Of a stretch of 64,000 nt of DNA, positions 56,270-64,000 are shown piece after piece. This DNA comes from Spirochaetota bacterium (lineage in GTDB: Bacteria; Spirochaetota; Spirochaetia; Treponematales; Treponemataceae), in NCBI GenBank assembly GCA_023438065.1, contig JAEXRH010000015.1:298814-362813 (forward strand), given 5' to 3'. The notes under the pieces are model-generated. The model had not been told where the DNA came from. It saw nothing but the letters and a program-made list of their open reading frames with translations, and made no database searches. Positions within the stretch are counted from its first letter, which is position 1. Every line of letters starts with the position of its first letter. A program made the translations under genes and the position numbers.

Positions 56270-57094
56270 ATGACGAGACAGATCATCAAGATAGACGAGG
56301 ACAAGTGCAACGGCTGCGGCCTGTGCGTGAGCGCGTGCCATGAGGGCGCGATCGGACTCGAGAACGGAAAGGCGAAGCTCCTTCGCGACGATTACTGCGA
56401 CGGTCTCGGGAATTGCCTGCCGGCATGCCCGACCGGCGCTATCACCTTCGAGACCCGGGAAGCCGCCGCGTACGACGAGGAAGCGGTCAAGAAGCGGATG
56501 GCGGCCGCTTCGGGAGGGAACGCGCATGACCATGCCGCGCCCCATGCCCATGCCGAGGGTTCGGGTTGTCCCGGTTCGCGCGCGATGAGCTTCTCCCGCC
56601 CGACCGGAGGATGCCCCGGAAGCGCGGCCCGAAGCCTCGCCGCGCACTCACCCGCGAGCGGTACGCCCGGCACTCCCCCGGTTGGAGAAGCCGGCCCCGC
56701 CGGCTTCTCCGGAGTTCGTCTCGAAGAGACGAACTCCGAGCTCCGACAGTGGCCCGTCCAGATCAAGCTCGTCCCGGTCAACGCGCCCTACTTCAAGGGA
56801 GCGAACCTGCTCGTCGCGGCGGACTGCACGGCCTTCGCGTACGCATCGTTCCACAGGGACTTCATCAAGGGACGGATCGCGATCGTCGGGTGCCCGAAAC
56901 TCGACGCGGGCGACTACACCGAAAAGCTCACCGCGATCCTCGCGGAGAACGACATCAAGAGCCTGACGATCGTGCGGATGGAGGTGCCGTGCTGCGGCGG
57001 ACTCGCGCACGCGGCGACGGAAGCCCTCAAGGCGAGCGGGAAGTTCATCCCCTGGCAGGTCGTCACGATCTCGGTCGACGGCTCGATAGTGTAA
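56270..57094 (+). CDS. 4Fe-4S dicluster ferredoxin-like protein with an in-frame palindromic insert
   Basis: A 274-residue iron-sulfur protein. Two 4Fe-4S motifs lie at the N-terminus (CNGCGLCVSACHEGAI at 13-28, CDGLGNCLPACPTGAI at 43-58). A His-rich stretch follows (85-95), then a low-complexity linker (100-157) and a conserved C-terminal domain (161-274; WPVQIKLVPVNAPYF, ADCTAFAYASFHRDFIKG, VGCPKLD, VEVPCCGGL-type Cys). Residues 139-156 are encoded by the twin palindrome at 56684-56737 and look inserted. It is divergent from the Crp/Fnr regulator, which probably controls it; such pairs often answer to nitrosative or redox stress. GGGAGG precedes the ATG. Confidence 0.85.
   Translation: MTRQIIKIDEDKCNGCGLCVSACHEGAIGLENGKAKLLRDDYCDGLGNCLPACPTGAITFETREAAAYDEEAVKKRMAAASGGNAHDHAAPHAHAEGSGCPGSRAMSFSRPTGGCPGSAARSLAAHSPASGTPGTPPVGEAGPAGFSGVRLEETNSELRQWPVQIKLVPVNAPYFKGANLLVAADCTAFAYASFHRDFIKGRIAIVGCPKLDAGDYTEKLTAILAENDIKSLTIVRMEVPCCGGLAHAATEALKASGKFIPWQVVTISVDGSIV
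56684..56737. repeat. Twin palindrome inserted in a coding sequence
   Basis: Two adjoining hairpins, each with a perfect 12-bp stem and 3-nt loop: GGAGAAGCCGGC (56684-56695) with its complement (56699-56710), then GGAGTTCGTCTC (56711-56722) with its complement (56726-56737). It is 54 bp long, in frame, and encodes 18 residues of a linker. The copy at 2439-2498 has the same order and the same junction TTCTCC-(N)-GAGTTCGT. Confidence 0.85.
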
Positions 57095-57101
57095 CCGCCC
57101 G

Positions 57102-57140
57102 AAGCCGGCCGGAGCCGCCTTACCGCGGCGCCGGCTTTTT
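57102..57140 (+). terminator. Terminator of the Fe-S gene, overlapping the M16 gene end
   Basis: AAGCCGGC (57102-57109) pairs with GCCGGCTT (57130-57137) and is followed by Ts to 57140. It lies between convergent genes and runs into the last codons of the peptidase gene. Confidence 0.65.
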
Positions 57141-59996
57141 CGCCTCGGGCATGAGGACGGCTTTCACGTAGTTGTCGGTCGGGAGGTATTTCCTGGCCAT
57201 GGCCTGCATGCTTTCCCCGGTGATCGCCCGCGCGATGCTCTCCGTGTCCGAGATGACCGCGAGGTCGCGGCCGCGCAGGGTCTCCTGGGTAACGCGCGCG
57301 AGCCAGAAGCCGTTATCCTTGAGTCCGGTCTCATGGGCGCGCTTGAGGCCCTCGCGCAGCTTGGTCACGTAGAAATCCCCAACCGGTGCCGCCTGAAGCT
57401 TCCCGATCTCGGCGATCACCGCGGCGGCAAGGGCGTCCTCCCTTCCGGGAGCGCAGCCGAACTCGATCGTCATCTCCCAGGTCGGCTTCGGGTACGCGGT
57501 GACGTACCCGCTCGCCTGGACGGAGTAGCTTCCGCTCATCTCCTCCCGAACGACCTCGCGGAAACGGATGTCGAGAAGCTGCAGGAAGGCGCCGAAGAGC
57601 TCGTATTCATAGTGCCCTATCGCAGGCGTTCCCCCGAACGCGAGGAACACCTCGCTTTTCTCGTCGAGCCCCATCCTGAGCGCGTCTTCCCGGACTCCGC
57701 GCGGAAACGGCACGCGCTCGTCCCGGGCCTCTTCCTTCTTCCCCGTCGAGGGAAGGGTCGCGAGGTAGCGGACGGAGAGCTCGCGAAGCCGCGCCTCGTC
57801 GAGGCTTCCGACCACCACGAAGGTAAAGTCCCCCGCGTCGGAAAAGCGCGCGCGATACGCCTCCTCGGCGACGCGCGCGTCCATCCTCGCGATGAGCTCC
57901 CGCGAGAGGTTCGCGTAGCGGACGCTGTCGCCGTAGACGAGCCGCGTCTTGAGGTCCGCGAACATCTCGGCGGGTGAGCTCTCCCGCGAGGAAGCGAGCG
58001 TCGAAAGCTCCTTCATGAGCGAGGCCCACGCGTCAGGCGCGAAGGTCTGCCGGGTAAAGCGGAGGTTCACGAGCTGGAAGAGGGTCTCGAGATCGGCGAC
58101 CGAGGCCCGGCCCGAAAGCCCCTCGCGGGTGTCCTGCACCCACGCGCCGACCGACGCGGTCTTGCCCGCGAGTTTCTTCCCGAGCTCCACGGCGGAAAAG
58201 CCGTTGAGGCCGGAACGCTCGGCGTACGCGACCGCCTCGGAGGCCGAGGGGTATTCCGCGTCGGAGACGAGGGACAGCCCCCCGTTACTGACGGCGTTCA
58301 TGAGGATCTCGTTCGCCTTGAAGTCGGTCTTGAGCCACACGACGCGCGCGCCGTTCGAGAGAGTCCACTCCCGAACGCCGTCGGGACCGAGAGACCGCTC
58401 GGAGACGATCGCGCCCTCGGGCGACGCGGCCCCGGTCGCGTCGAAAAGGGGGCGGTCGAGGCCCGCTTCCGCATAGGGCGCGAGCGGTGCGGAGGGCTTC
58501 CAGGATTTCCACAGGGAAAGGAGCGCCGCTTCGTCCGGCACGTCGGACGCGGACTCGGGCGCGACCGCGAGGAGCATCGTCCCCTTTCCCGAGAGGAATC
58601 GCTTGAGGACCGCGTTGACGTCCTTCACGCCGATCGTGGGCACGATCGCGCCGTAGAGGGCATGCCGCGCGTCGAGCGACAGCGCGGGCTCTCCCGAGAC
58701 GACGGAGCGCACGATCGCGGCGGCGCGCTCGGAGGAATCGACCTTGTCGCGGTTGAGCCATGCCTGCTCGATGCCGTCGAGGGCGTCCGCCTTCTCGCGC
58801 GCGAGCTCGTCCGCGGTCACGCCGAAAAGCCGCGCGCGCTCGAGCTCTTCCATCGAGAGGTTGAAGGCGTCGGCGAACCGGTCGCGCGCTGGCACGGCGC
58901 CGAAATAGGCGAACCGCGAGGGGTCGACGATCCTGACGAAGGAGCCCTGGGCTCCGAGGACCGCGGGATCCGCGTGAAGGGTTTTCTCCTCGAGTCGGCG
59001 GTTAAGGATGGAGAACGCGAGGTTCTCGACGAGCCGCTCGCGAAAGTCGCCCGCGGTTCGCTCTTTCCTCGCGCCTTCCTGCCTGAGGATCTGAAAGCTC
59101 GAATAGGTGAGCTCGGGGTCGCGGATGACGAGGGAAGCCTCCTTCGACCGGATCGAGACCGGGAACGAAGGCCGTTTCACGACCGACGCCGCGCGGGGAA
59201 TGCCGGAAAGGGAACGATCGACCGCGGCGGCGAGAAGATCGGGATCGGCGTCGCCGACGAGCACGACGGTCATGAGGTCCGGCCGATACCATGTGCGGTA
59301 GAAATCGAGGACGCGCGCGCGCGGCGTCGTCCTCACGACCTCGGGATCGCCGATCGGAAGCCGCTCGGCATAACGGGAACCTTCAAAGAGGAATGGAATC
59401 TGCCTGTCCTGCACCCGACCCTGCGCGCCGCGCCCGAGCCGCCATTCCTCCACGACGACGCCCCGCTCGCGGTCAAGCTCGGCCTCGTCGAAGGAGATCG
59501 CGCACGCCCAGTCCCTGAGGACGAGCAGGGCCTTGTCGAGCGCCGCCGGGTCGTCGGCGGGAATCTCGAGCATGTACACGGTCTCGTCGAAGCTCGTGTA
59601 GGCGTTCACCTCGGGCCCGAAGCTCATCCCGATCGACTCGAAATAATCGACGAGTTCGTTCTCCCTGAAATGCTCCGTGCCGTTGAAGGCCATGTGCTCG
59701 ACGAGATGGGCGATGCCCTTCTGGTCGTCGTCCTCGAGGGAAGAACCCGCGCGCACGACGAGCCTGAGGAAGACGCGGTTCGCGGGTTCGGCGTTTCTCG
59801 CCACGCGCCAGGAAAGTCCGTTCGCGAGGGTTCCCGAAAGGACGGAGGGATCGGAAACGAGCGGGTCGGACGGTTTATAGGCCCTCGCCGACGCCCCGGA
59901 CGGGGCGGGAGACGGGGCCGCGTAGACGAAGCCCGCGAAGGACGCGACGAAGGCGACGGCAAGCAGGGCCACGGCCGTTTTTTTGAAGATGTTCAT
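57120..59996 (-). CDS. Exported M16-family zinc peptidase, PqqL-like
   Basis: A 958-residue protease with a signal peptide (1-26) and two M16 halves. The first half has the inverted zinc motif HLVEHMAF (H-X2-E-H; about residues 94-98) and the downstream Glu in ERGVVVEEW. The second half (about 515-958) lacks the zinc motif, as expected for the non-catalytic lobe, and ends with VREEMSGSYSVQASG. It resembles the periplasmic PqqL and insulinase-type enzymes that degrade peptides. It follows the chemoreceptor gene by 64 bp in the same orientation and may share its transcript. A GGAG site precedes the ATG. Confidence 0.9.
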   Translation of the reverse strand: MNIFKKTAVALLAVAFVASFAGFVYAAPSPAPSGASARAYKPSDPLVSDPSVLSGTLANGLSWRVARNAEPANRVFLRLVVRAGSSLEDDDQKGIAHLVEHMAFNGTEHFRENELVDYFESIGMSFGPEVNAYTSFDETVYMLEIPADDPAALDKALLVLRDWACAISFDEAELDRERGVVVEEWRLGRGAQGRVQDRQIPFLFEGSRYAERLPIGDPEVVRTTPRARVLDFYRTWYRPDLMTVVLVGDADPDLLAAAVDRSLSGIPRAASVVKRPSFPVSIRSKEASLVIRDPELTYSSFQILRQEGARKERTAGDFRERLVENLAFSILNRRLEEKTLHADPAVLGAQGSFVRIVDPSRFAYFGAVPARDRFADAFNLSMEELERARLFGVTADELAREKADALDGIEQAWLNRDKVDSSERAAAIVRSVVSGEPALSLDARHALYGAIVPTIGVKDVNAVLKRFLSGKGTMLLAVAPESASDVPDEAALLSLWKSWKPSAPLAPYAEAGLDRPLFDATGAASPEGAIVSERSLGPDGVREWTLSNGARVVWLKTDFKANEILMNAVSNGGLSLVSDAEYPSASEAVAYAERSGLNGFSAVELGKKLAGKTASVGAWVQDTREGLSGRASVADLETLFQLVNLRFTRQTFAPDAWASLMKELSTLASSRESSPAEMFADLKTRLVYGDSVRYANLSRELIARMDARVAEEAYRARFSDAGDFTFVVVGSLDEARLRELSVRYLATLPSTGKKEEARDERVPFPRGVREDALRMGLDEKSEVFLAFGGTPAIGHYEYELFGAFLQLLDIRFREVVREEMSGSYSVQASGYVTAYPKPTWEMTIEFGCAPGREDALAAAVIAEIGKLQAAPVGDFYVTKLREGLKRAHETGLKDNGFWLARVTQETLRGRDLAVISDTESIARAITGESMQAMARKYLPTDNYVKAVLMPEAKKPAPR

Positions 59997-60060
59997 GTTT
60001 CACTCCAGGATACGGGATAAACCCGCGTCGGGGGCGGAAGGTTTCACGCCCCGATGGCCG

Positions 60061-62151
60061 TTACACGGTAAATTTCCCGATGTCGGCGGTAATCGCGGAG
60101 GCCGTATCCCGGTTTTGGACGCCGAGATCGCTCACCTCGCCCATCGCGACGGTGATCTCCCCGATGCCCGCGGTGATCTCGGCCATGAGCGCGTTCACGT
60201 CGGAGGTAACCGACCGGAGCGCGGCGAGCACCTCGAGGAGCCGCCGGTTACCGCCCGTCATCTCGACCGAGCCCTGCTCGACCGACGAGGTAATGTCCCG
60301 CATCGCCGAGAGCGACGAAAGGATCTGCGCGCTTCCCTGGTTCTGCTCGACCATCGCCTGGTTTATCTGGCTCACTACCGCGAAAACCTCCTGGACGGAT
60401 GCCTCCATGCGGTCGAACGCGCCGGTAGTCTTCGCGGCGTTCTCGTCGACCGTCGATATGAGCGCTTCCACGTCGTGGATGTTCTGCTTGATGAATTTCG
60501 CCTGTTCCGCCGCGCCCTCGGCGAGCTTCCTGATCTCGTCGGCGACGACGGCGAAACCCCGTCCCGACTCTCCGGCGTGGGCCGCCTCTATCGCGGCGTT
60601 CATCGCGAGAAGGTTCGTCTGGCTCGCGATGCCCGAGATGAGCACCGTGGCCTCGGAAAGGCTCGCCGAGCGCTCGCTGACCTTTCTGACCATCTCCGAC
60701 ATGCCGACGAGCGAGGATTTCCCGTCCGAGGAGAGAGCCTTCAGGCTCTCCGCGTGGGTGAGCCCGCTTTCGGTCATTCGGGACACTGAGGCGAAGTTGG
60801 AGACCATCTCCTCGATCGCCGCCGAGGATTCGCTCACCGCGCCCGCCTGCCGCTTGATCGAAGAGCCGAGGGACTCGATATTGCGCGCCATCTGCTCGAC
60901 GACCGCGGCGGTTTCCTCGAGATTGTCCTTTTGCGCGTCCATACGGGACTGCGCTCCCTGGACGTTGCCCTCGATCTCGGCGACGCTCGCCGCCGTCTCG
61001 GTCGCGCTCGCGGAAAGATTCTCGCTCGAGCGGTTGAGGGTTTCCACGTCGCGGTGGATCGCGGTGATCGAGTCCCGGATCGAGTCGAAGAGGGCGTTGA
61101 GGCCGCGCGACATCCCGGTGACCTCGTCGTTGCCGGAGACCGGGATCCGCTCGGAGAGGTTGCCCGTCGACGCCTTCGCGACGATCTCGTTGATCTTCAC
61201 GAACCGCGAGATCAGCGTCTTGTTGAGGAGGAACCCCAACACGAACCCGATGAGAACGAGCGTGATAAAACCGAGCGTGAGGCTCATCTTGCGGGTTTGG
61301 TTCGCGACCGCGAGCAGGTCGTCGGCGTAGATGGACATCGCGGCGACCCACTCCACGCCGTCGGTTCGGTGGAACGAGAGGTATTTTCGGTGAATTTTGC
61401 GATTGTCCTGGCCTTTCGTCCAGAGGTACTCGAGGAACCCCGAATCCTCGGGGGATGCGATCATTTGCTGGATGAAGGTCTCGCCGCTCAAATCGGCCCC
61501 GACGAGGCTTTCCGACGGGTGGGCTGCGATCCTTCCGTCGCGATCGACGAGGAAGGGATAGCCCGCGCGCATGATCTTTATTCGGGAAAAATACGCCTCG
61601 TTCAGGGCCTTCGAGCCAATTATCGCGACGAGGTACTTGCCGCGATCGGCGCCCGCGTGAATCCGCCGCATCGAGGGGACGCCGAAACCCCTGCCAGGGG
61701 CGAGCTCGATGACGCGCGAGTCGGTTCGATACTCGGCGCCCTTCCAGAAGGTATCCTTGAAGCCGGAAAACGGGGCAAGGTCCGTCCCGACGAGCTTCTC
61801 GTCCGGGGATCGCACGATCTTCCATGAAGCGGGGTCGGCGATGAAGACGTCCGTGATGAGGGGATCACGGTCGCGGAGCGCGGAAAGCGTCGCGGGATCG
61901 GAGAGGTCCTCGCGCGCGGCGTTATCGACCTTGGTCTCGACCGCGAGGATTCGCGCGTCGATCAGCTCCGCGATCAGCTCGACCTGCTGACCGGTTACGA
62001 GCCGTTCTTCCGCGAGATAGTTCCGCTGAAAGGTCATTCCGTTGGCGAAGGTCATTACCCAAAGGAGAATCGCGACGGTTACCGTGACGATGGCTGTGGT
62101 CCTGATGATCAATCTGCGACCGGACAAACGCTGAAGCAGAGACTCTTTCAT
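60061..62151 (-). CDS. Methyl-accepting chemotaxis protein
   Basis: A 696-residue chemoreceptor: a membrane helix at about 17-38, a periplasmic dCache-like sensor (about 50-285; DPLITDVFIADPASWKIVRS, GYPFLVDRDGRIAAHPSE), a second helix (about 300-323), a HAMP domain (about 325-378) and a long cytoplasmic signalling domain with the invariant hairpin tip ISGIASQTNLLAMNAAIEAA (about 555-574). dCache sensors often bind amino acids or organic acids. It implies chemotaxis and motility. GGAGG lies about 11 nt before the ATG and a TTGACC/TATACT promoter is at 62185-62213. Confidence 0.95.
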   Translation of the reverse strand: MKESLLQRLSGRRLIIRTTAIVTVTVAILLWVMTFANGMTFQRNYLAEERLVTGQQVELIAELIDARILAVETKVDNAAREDLSDPATLSALRDRDPLITDVFIADPASWKIVRSPDEKLVGTDLAPFSGFKDTFWKGAEYRTDSRVIELAPGRGFGVPSMRRIHAGADRGKYLVAIIGSKALNEAYFSRIKIMRAGYPFLVDRDGRIAAHPSESLVGADLSGETFIQQMIASPEDSGFLEYLWTKGQDNRKIHRKYLSFHRTDGVEWVAAMSIYADDLLAVANQTRKMSLTLGFITLVLIGFVLGFLLNKTLISRFVKINEIVAKASTGNLSERIPVSGNDEVTGMSRGLNALFDSIRDSITAIHRDVETLNRSSENLSASATETAASVAEIEGNVQGAQSRMDAQKDNLEETAAVVEQMARNIESLGSSIKRQAGAVSESSAAIEEMVSNFASVSRMTESGLTHAESLKALSSDGKSSLVGMSEMVRKVSERSASLSEATVLISGIASQTNLLAMNAAIEAAHAGESGRGFAVVADEIRKLAEGAAEQAKFIKQNIHDVEALISTVDENAAKTTGAFDRMEASVQEVFAVVSQINQAMVEQNQGSAQILSSLSAMRDITSSVEQGSVEMTGGNRRLLEVLAALRSVTSDVNALMAEITAGIGEITVAMGEVSDLGVQNRDTASAITADIGKFTV

Positions 62152-62184
62152 GGGCAAGCAAACCTCCTTCCTTCGGGCTCGTTC

Positions 62185-62213
62185 AGTATAGGGTCGCTCC
62201 GGCGAGGGGTCAA
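62185..62213 (-). promoter_or_regulatory. Promoter of the chemoreceptor gene
   Basis: TTGACC (62213-62208), a 17-bp spacer and TATACT (62190-62185), a near-consensus vegetative promoter. Confidence 0.7.
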
Positions 62214-62282
62214 CTTTAAATAATGGGATACGGACGCGGGAACGCGCACCGCAGGACGGCGGGCCCCTCTTCGTCACGACGA

Positions 62283-62312
62283 TTGACGCGCGCTCCCGAT
62301 GTCAGCTATGCT
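62283..62312 (+). promoter_or_regulatory. Promoter of the riboswitch-permease transcript
   Basis: TTGACG (62283-62288), an 18-bp spacer and TATGCT (62307-62312). The predicted start near 62319 lies just before the structured leader. Confidence 0.65.
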
Positions 62313-62320
62313 ACGTCCAT

Positions 62321-62440
62321 CCGAAAGGGGAGTAGTTACGACCGCGGAATCAACAGCCGGTTTGCCCGATCTTCGAGAGTCGACGACGGGAGCCTGGTTT
62401 CGCGGCTTGGGGTCAAACCCGAGAAACAAGACCTTTCGCG
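62321..62440 (+). ncRNA. Probable yybP-ykoY (manganese) riboswitch aptamer
   Basis: The leader opens with AAAGGGGAGTAG, the near-invariant 5' signature of the yybP-ykoY class, and closes with AGACCTTT. CGAAAGG (62323-62329) pairs with CCTTTCG (62432-62438) as stem P1. The same 3' strand is the 5' arm of the terminator at 62428-62488, so aptamer and terminator exclude each other: ligand binding should allow transcription. Internal stems (GACGACGGG, GCCTGG) are plausible but I have not folded them rigorously. Known members sense Mn2+ and control metal exporters. Confidence 0.65.
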
Positions 62441-62488
62441 CAAATGACCGCCCGCAAACGGGCGCTTCGCGCGAAAGGTCTTTTTTTT
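62428..62488 (+). terminator. Riboswitch-linked terminator
   Basis: Fourteen-base arms (62428-62441 and 62469-62482) enclose an inner CGCCCG/CGGGCG hairpin, followed by eight Ts (62481-62488). It lies between promoter and gene, 64 nt before the permease ATG. Confidence 0.9.
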
Positions 62489-62551
62489 GATACTGCGACA
62501 CGCGCGCCGACGCGCGATCCCCTACACTCAGGTAAGGAGCAGATACAACCT

Positions 62552-63832
62552 ATGGAAATGAAATGGATCGTTCTCGCGATCGCGGTAGTCATGTACGCGT
62601 TCGTCGTCGCGTTCCCCGGGAAAAAGGCCTGGGCGACCTGCGGAGCGGCGCTCGCCGTGATCCTCCTCGGCGTCGTCACCCCCCTCCACGCAGCGACGAC
62701 GCTCGTCAACTGGAGCGTCCTCATGATCTACGTCGGGAGCCTCGTCATCGCCGAGCTCTTCATCTACTCGCGCGTGCCCGCGCGCATCGCCGACGAGATC
62801 GTCGACCGCTCGCCGAACGTCGGGATCGCGATCGTCGCCATCCTCATGATGACCGGCATCATCTCGGCCTTCGTCGAGAACGTCGCGACGGTCCTCGTCA
62901 TGGCCCCGATCGCGCTCGCCCTCTCGCGAAAGCTCAAGATGGACCCGACCTACTTCATGGTCGGGCTCGCGGTCATGGCGAACCTCCAGGGAACCGCCAC
63001 CCTCGTCGGCGACCCGCCCTCGATGATCTTCGCGAGCTACGCGAAGTACGGCTTCAACGACTTCTTCTGGTTCGCGGGAAAGCCGTCGATCTTCTTCGCC
63101 GTGCAGGTCGGGATGATCGCGGGAGCCATTTATTTCTACCTCTACTTCCAGAAGCACGGACGGGGCAAGGTCGAGATCGAGCGCGAGCCGATCGTCTCGA
63201 TGGTCCCCTCCTGGCTCCTCGTGCTCATGATAGTCGGCCTCGCGGTGAGCTCCTTCTTCCACACCGGCATCTCGATGATGTCCGGCTACATCGTCATGGC
63301 CCTCGCCGTCGTCGGCATCGTCTGGTTCCGCGCGGTCATGAAGGAATCGCGGGCGGAAACCGTCAAGATGATCAAGGGGCTCGACTGGGAGACCATCGCC
63401 TTCCTCGTCGGCATCTTCATCGTCGTCGGCGCGATCTCGGAAACCGGGCTCCTCGCGGACTTCGCGGTATTCCTGAAAGGCGTCGTGGGCGACAACGTCC
63501 TCCTCGGCTTCCTCGTCATCATCGGCGTGTCGGTCCTGATCTCGGGCTTCGTCGACAACGTGCCCTACATCATCGTCATGCTCCCGGTCGCCGCGGCCCT
63601 CGCTGAGGCCATGGGCCTCAAGGCCGAACTCTACATGTTCGCCCTCCTCATCGGCTCCTGCCTCGGCGGCAACCTCACCCCCTTCGGGGCGTCGGCGAAC
63701 GTCGTCGCCGTGGGCCTCCTCAAGAAGGAGGGAAAGCTCACGAGTTTCCTTTCCTGGTGCCGGATCGGGCTTCCCTTCACCGTCATCACGACGGTGGCCG
63801 CGTCGGCCTTCCTCTGGATCGTCTGGCGCTAG
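62552..63832 (+). CDS. ArsB/NhaD-superfamily permease under riboswitch control
   Basis: A 426-residue inner-membrane protein with 10-12 hydrophobic segments. The central FVENVATVLVMAPIALALSR, LAVMANLQGTATLVGDPPSM and the C-terminal SGFVDNVPYIIVMLPVAAAL and GSCLGGNLTPFGASANVVAV are the paired re-entrant motifs of the ion-transporter superfamily that includes ArsB, NhaD and SLC13 permeases. Substrates in the superfamily range from arsenite and Na+/H+ to dicarboxylates. The probable Mn2+ riboswitch suggests a role in metal-ion homeostasis. TAAGGAG lies 12 nt before ATG 62552; ATG 62558 is an alternative start. Confidence 0.85.
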   Translation: MEMKWIVLAIAVVMYAFVVAFPGKKAWATCGAALAVILLGVVTPLHAATTLVNWSVLMIYVGSLVIAELFIYSRVPARIADEIVDRSPNVGIAIVAILMMTGIISAFVENVATVLVMAPIALALSRKLKMDPTYFMVGLAVMANLQGTATLVGDPPSMIFASYAKYGFNDFFWFAGKPSIFFAVQVGMIAGAIYFYLYFQKHGRGKVEIEREPIVSMVPSWLLVLMIVGLAVSSFFHTGISMMSGYIVMALAVVGIVWFRAVMKESRAETVKMIKGLDWETIAFLVGIFIVVGAISETGLLADFAVFLKGVVGDNVLLGFLVIIGVSVLISGFVDNVPYIIVMLPVAAALAEAMGLKAELYMFALLIGSCLGGNLTPFGASANVVAVGLLKKEGKLTSFLSWCRIGLPFTVITTVAASAFLWIVWR

Positions 63833-64000
63833 ACGCCGAACCCCGGGCGCAAGGCGAAAAGCGGCGCGCCCGGATCCCTTCGCGAGCCGCCTTGCCGGCG
63901 GCGCGGGCCCGGCGGGATAACCCGTCGGGCCATCCCGTCGTTTATCGATAAAAAAACCGTTCGTGCTCTCCCCTTCCGAACGCCGTCGAAAGCCGATTAT
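63833..64000. other. Non-coding right end with several hairpins
   Basis: No gene is supported. Inverted repeats lie near 63843-63871 (CCGGGCGC/GCGCCCGG) and 63907-63932 (GGCCCG-CGGG with complement around ATAA). Seven As at about 63952-63958 would form a T tract on the minus strand. They probably end the permease transcript and perhaps a gene entering from the right. Confidence 0.4.

Noticed and set aside
1..64000. Insertion sequence, prophage or integron
   Set aside because: No transposase, integrase, phage gene or long terminal repeat was recognised; base and codon use look uniform.

Overview
The window is a GC-rich, densely packed bacterial chromosome segment with about 56 protein genes. 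I found no rRNA, tRNA, CRISPR array, transposase or integrase. The organism looks like a diderm: it has a predicted outer-membrane barrel protein, lipoprotein and Sec signal peptides, periplasmic sugar-binding transport and a methyl-accepting chemotaxis protein. The fused GalT-GalK and HisA-HisIE proteins, the eukaryote-like carbamoyl-phosphate synthase and the overall gene mix fit a free-living, sugar-using, motile spirochaete best. That placement is tentative; no marker gene in the window proves it.

Layout. 1-3620: a minus-strand his operon (hisL leader peptide and attenuator, hisG, hisB, fused hisA-hisIE) whose spacers are filled with palindromes. 3620-6230: rRNA methyltransferase, HAD phosphatase and a DUF975 membrane protein. 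6600-14770: an arginine/nitrogen block of N-acetylglutamate synthase, a carbamoyl-phosphate synthase that has lost its glutaminase residues, a MATE exporter and arginase. 14800-24500: mixed housekeeping genes (PpnP, endonuclease III, ABC-F, phosphoesterase, LiaF-like, FMN dehydrogenase, ankyrin protein). 24550-28280: vitamin B6 (pdxR, pdxS, pdxT). 28350-30090: amtB-glnK ammonium uptake behind a terminator-like leader. 30120-40430: regulators and small operons (two MerR systems, an ABC-2 exporter, a TetR/DUF2271/outer-membrane operon, a C45 hydrolase, an AraC/GyrI regulator). 40420-51830: a sugar regulon, minus strand: araR-araB-araA-araD, then a ChvE/MmsAB-type monosaccharide ABC transporter, then fused galT-galK, with matching operators at the araR and transporter promoters. 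51950-63830: FAD dehydrogenase, EAL signalling protein, Crp/Fnr regulator divergent from an Fe-S protein, M16 peptidase, chemoreceptor, and a permease behind a probable manganese (yybP-ykoY) riboswitch.

Regulation is unusually readable. There is a textbook histidine attenuator with six consecutive His codons, a likely transcriptional riboswitch, several palindromic operators placed on TTGACA-type promoters, and at least ten genes whose -10 box lies only 6-10 nt before the start codon with no Shine-Dalgarno sequence, pointing to common leaderless mRNAs. A twin-palindrome repeat occurs between his genes, between pdx genes (a looser copy) and, in frame, inside an Fe-S protein gene.

The most unusual system is the argA-carA-carB-MATE-rocF block. 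CarA lacks the catalytic Cys and His, the CarB N-terminal ATP-grasp half lacks two metal-site residues, both proteins read like the eukaryotic CPS I/CAD type, and N-acetylglutamate synthase and arginase sit next to them.
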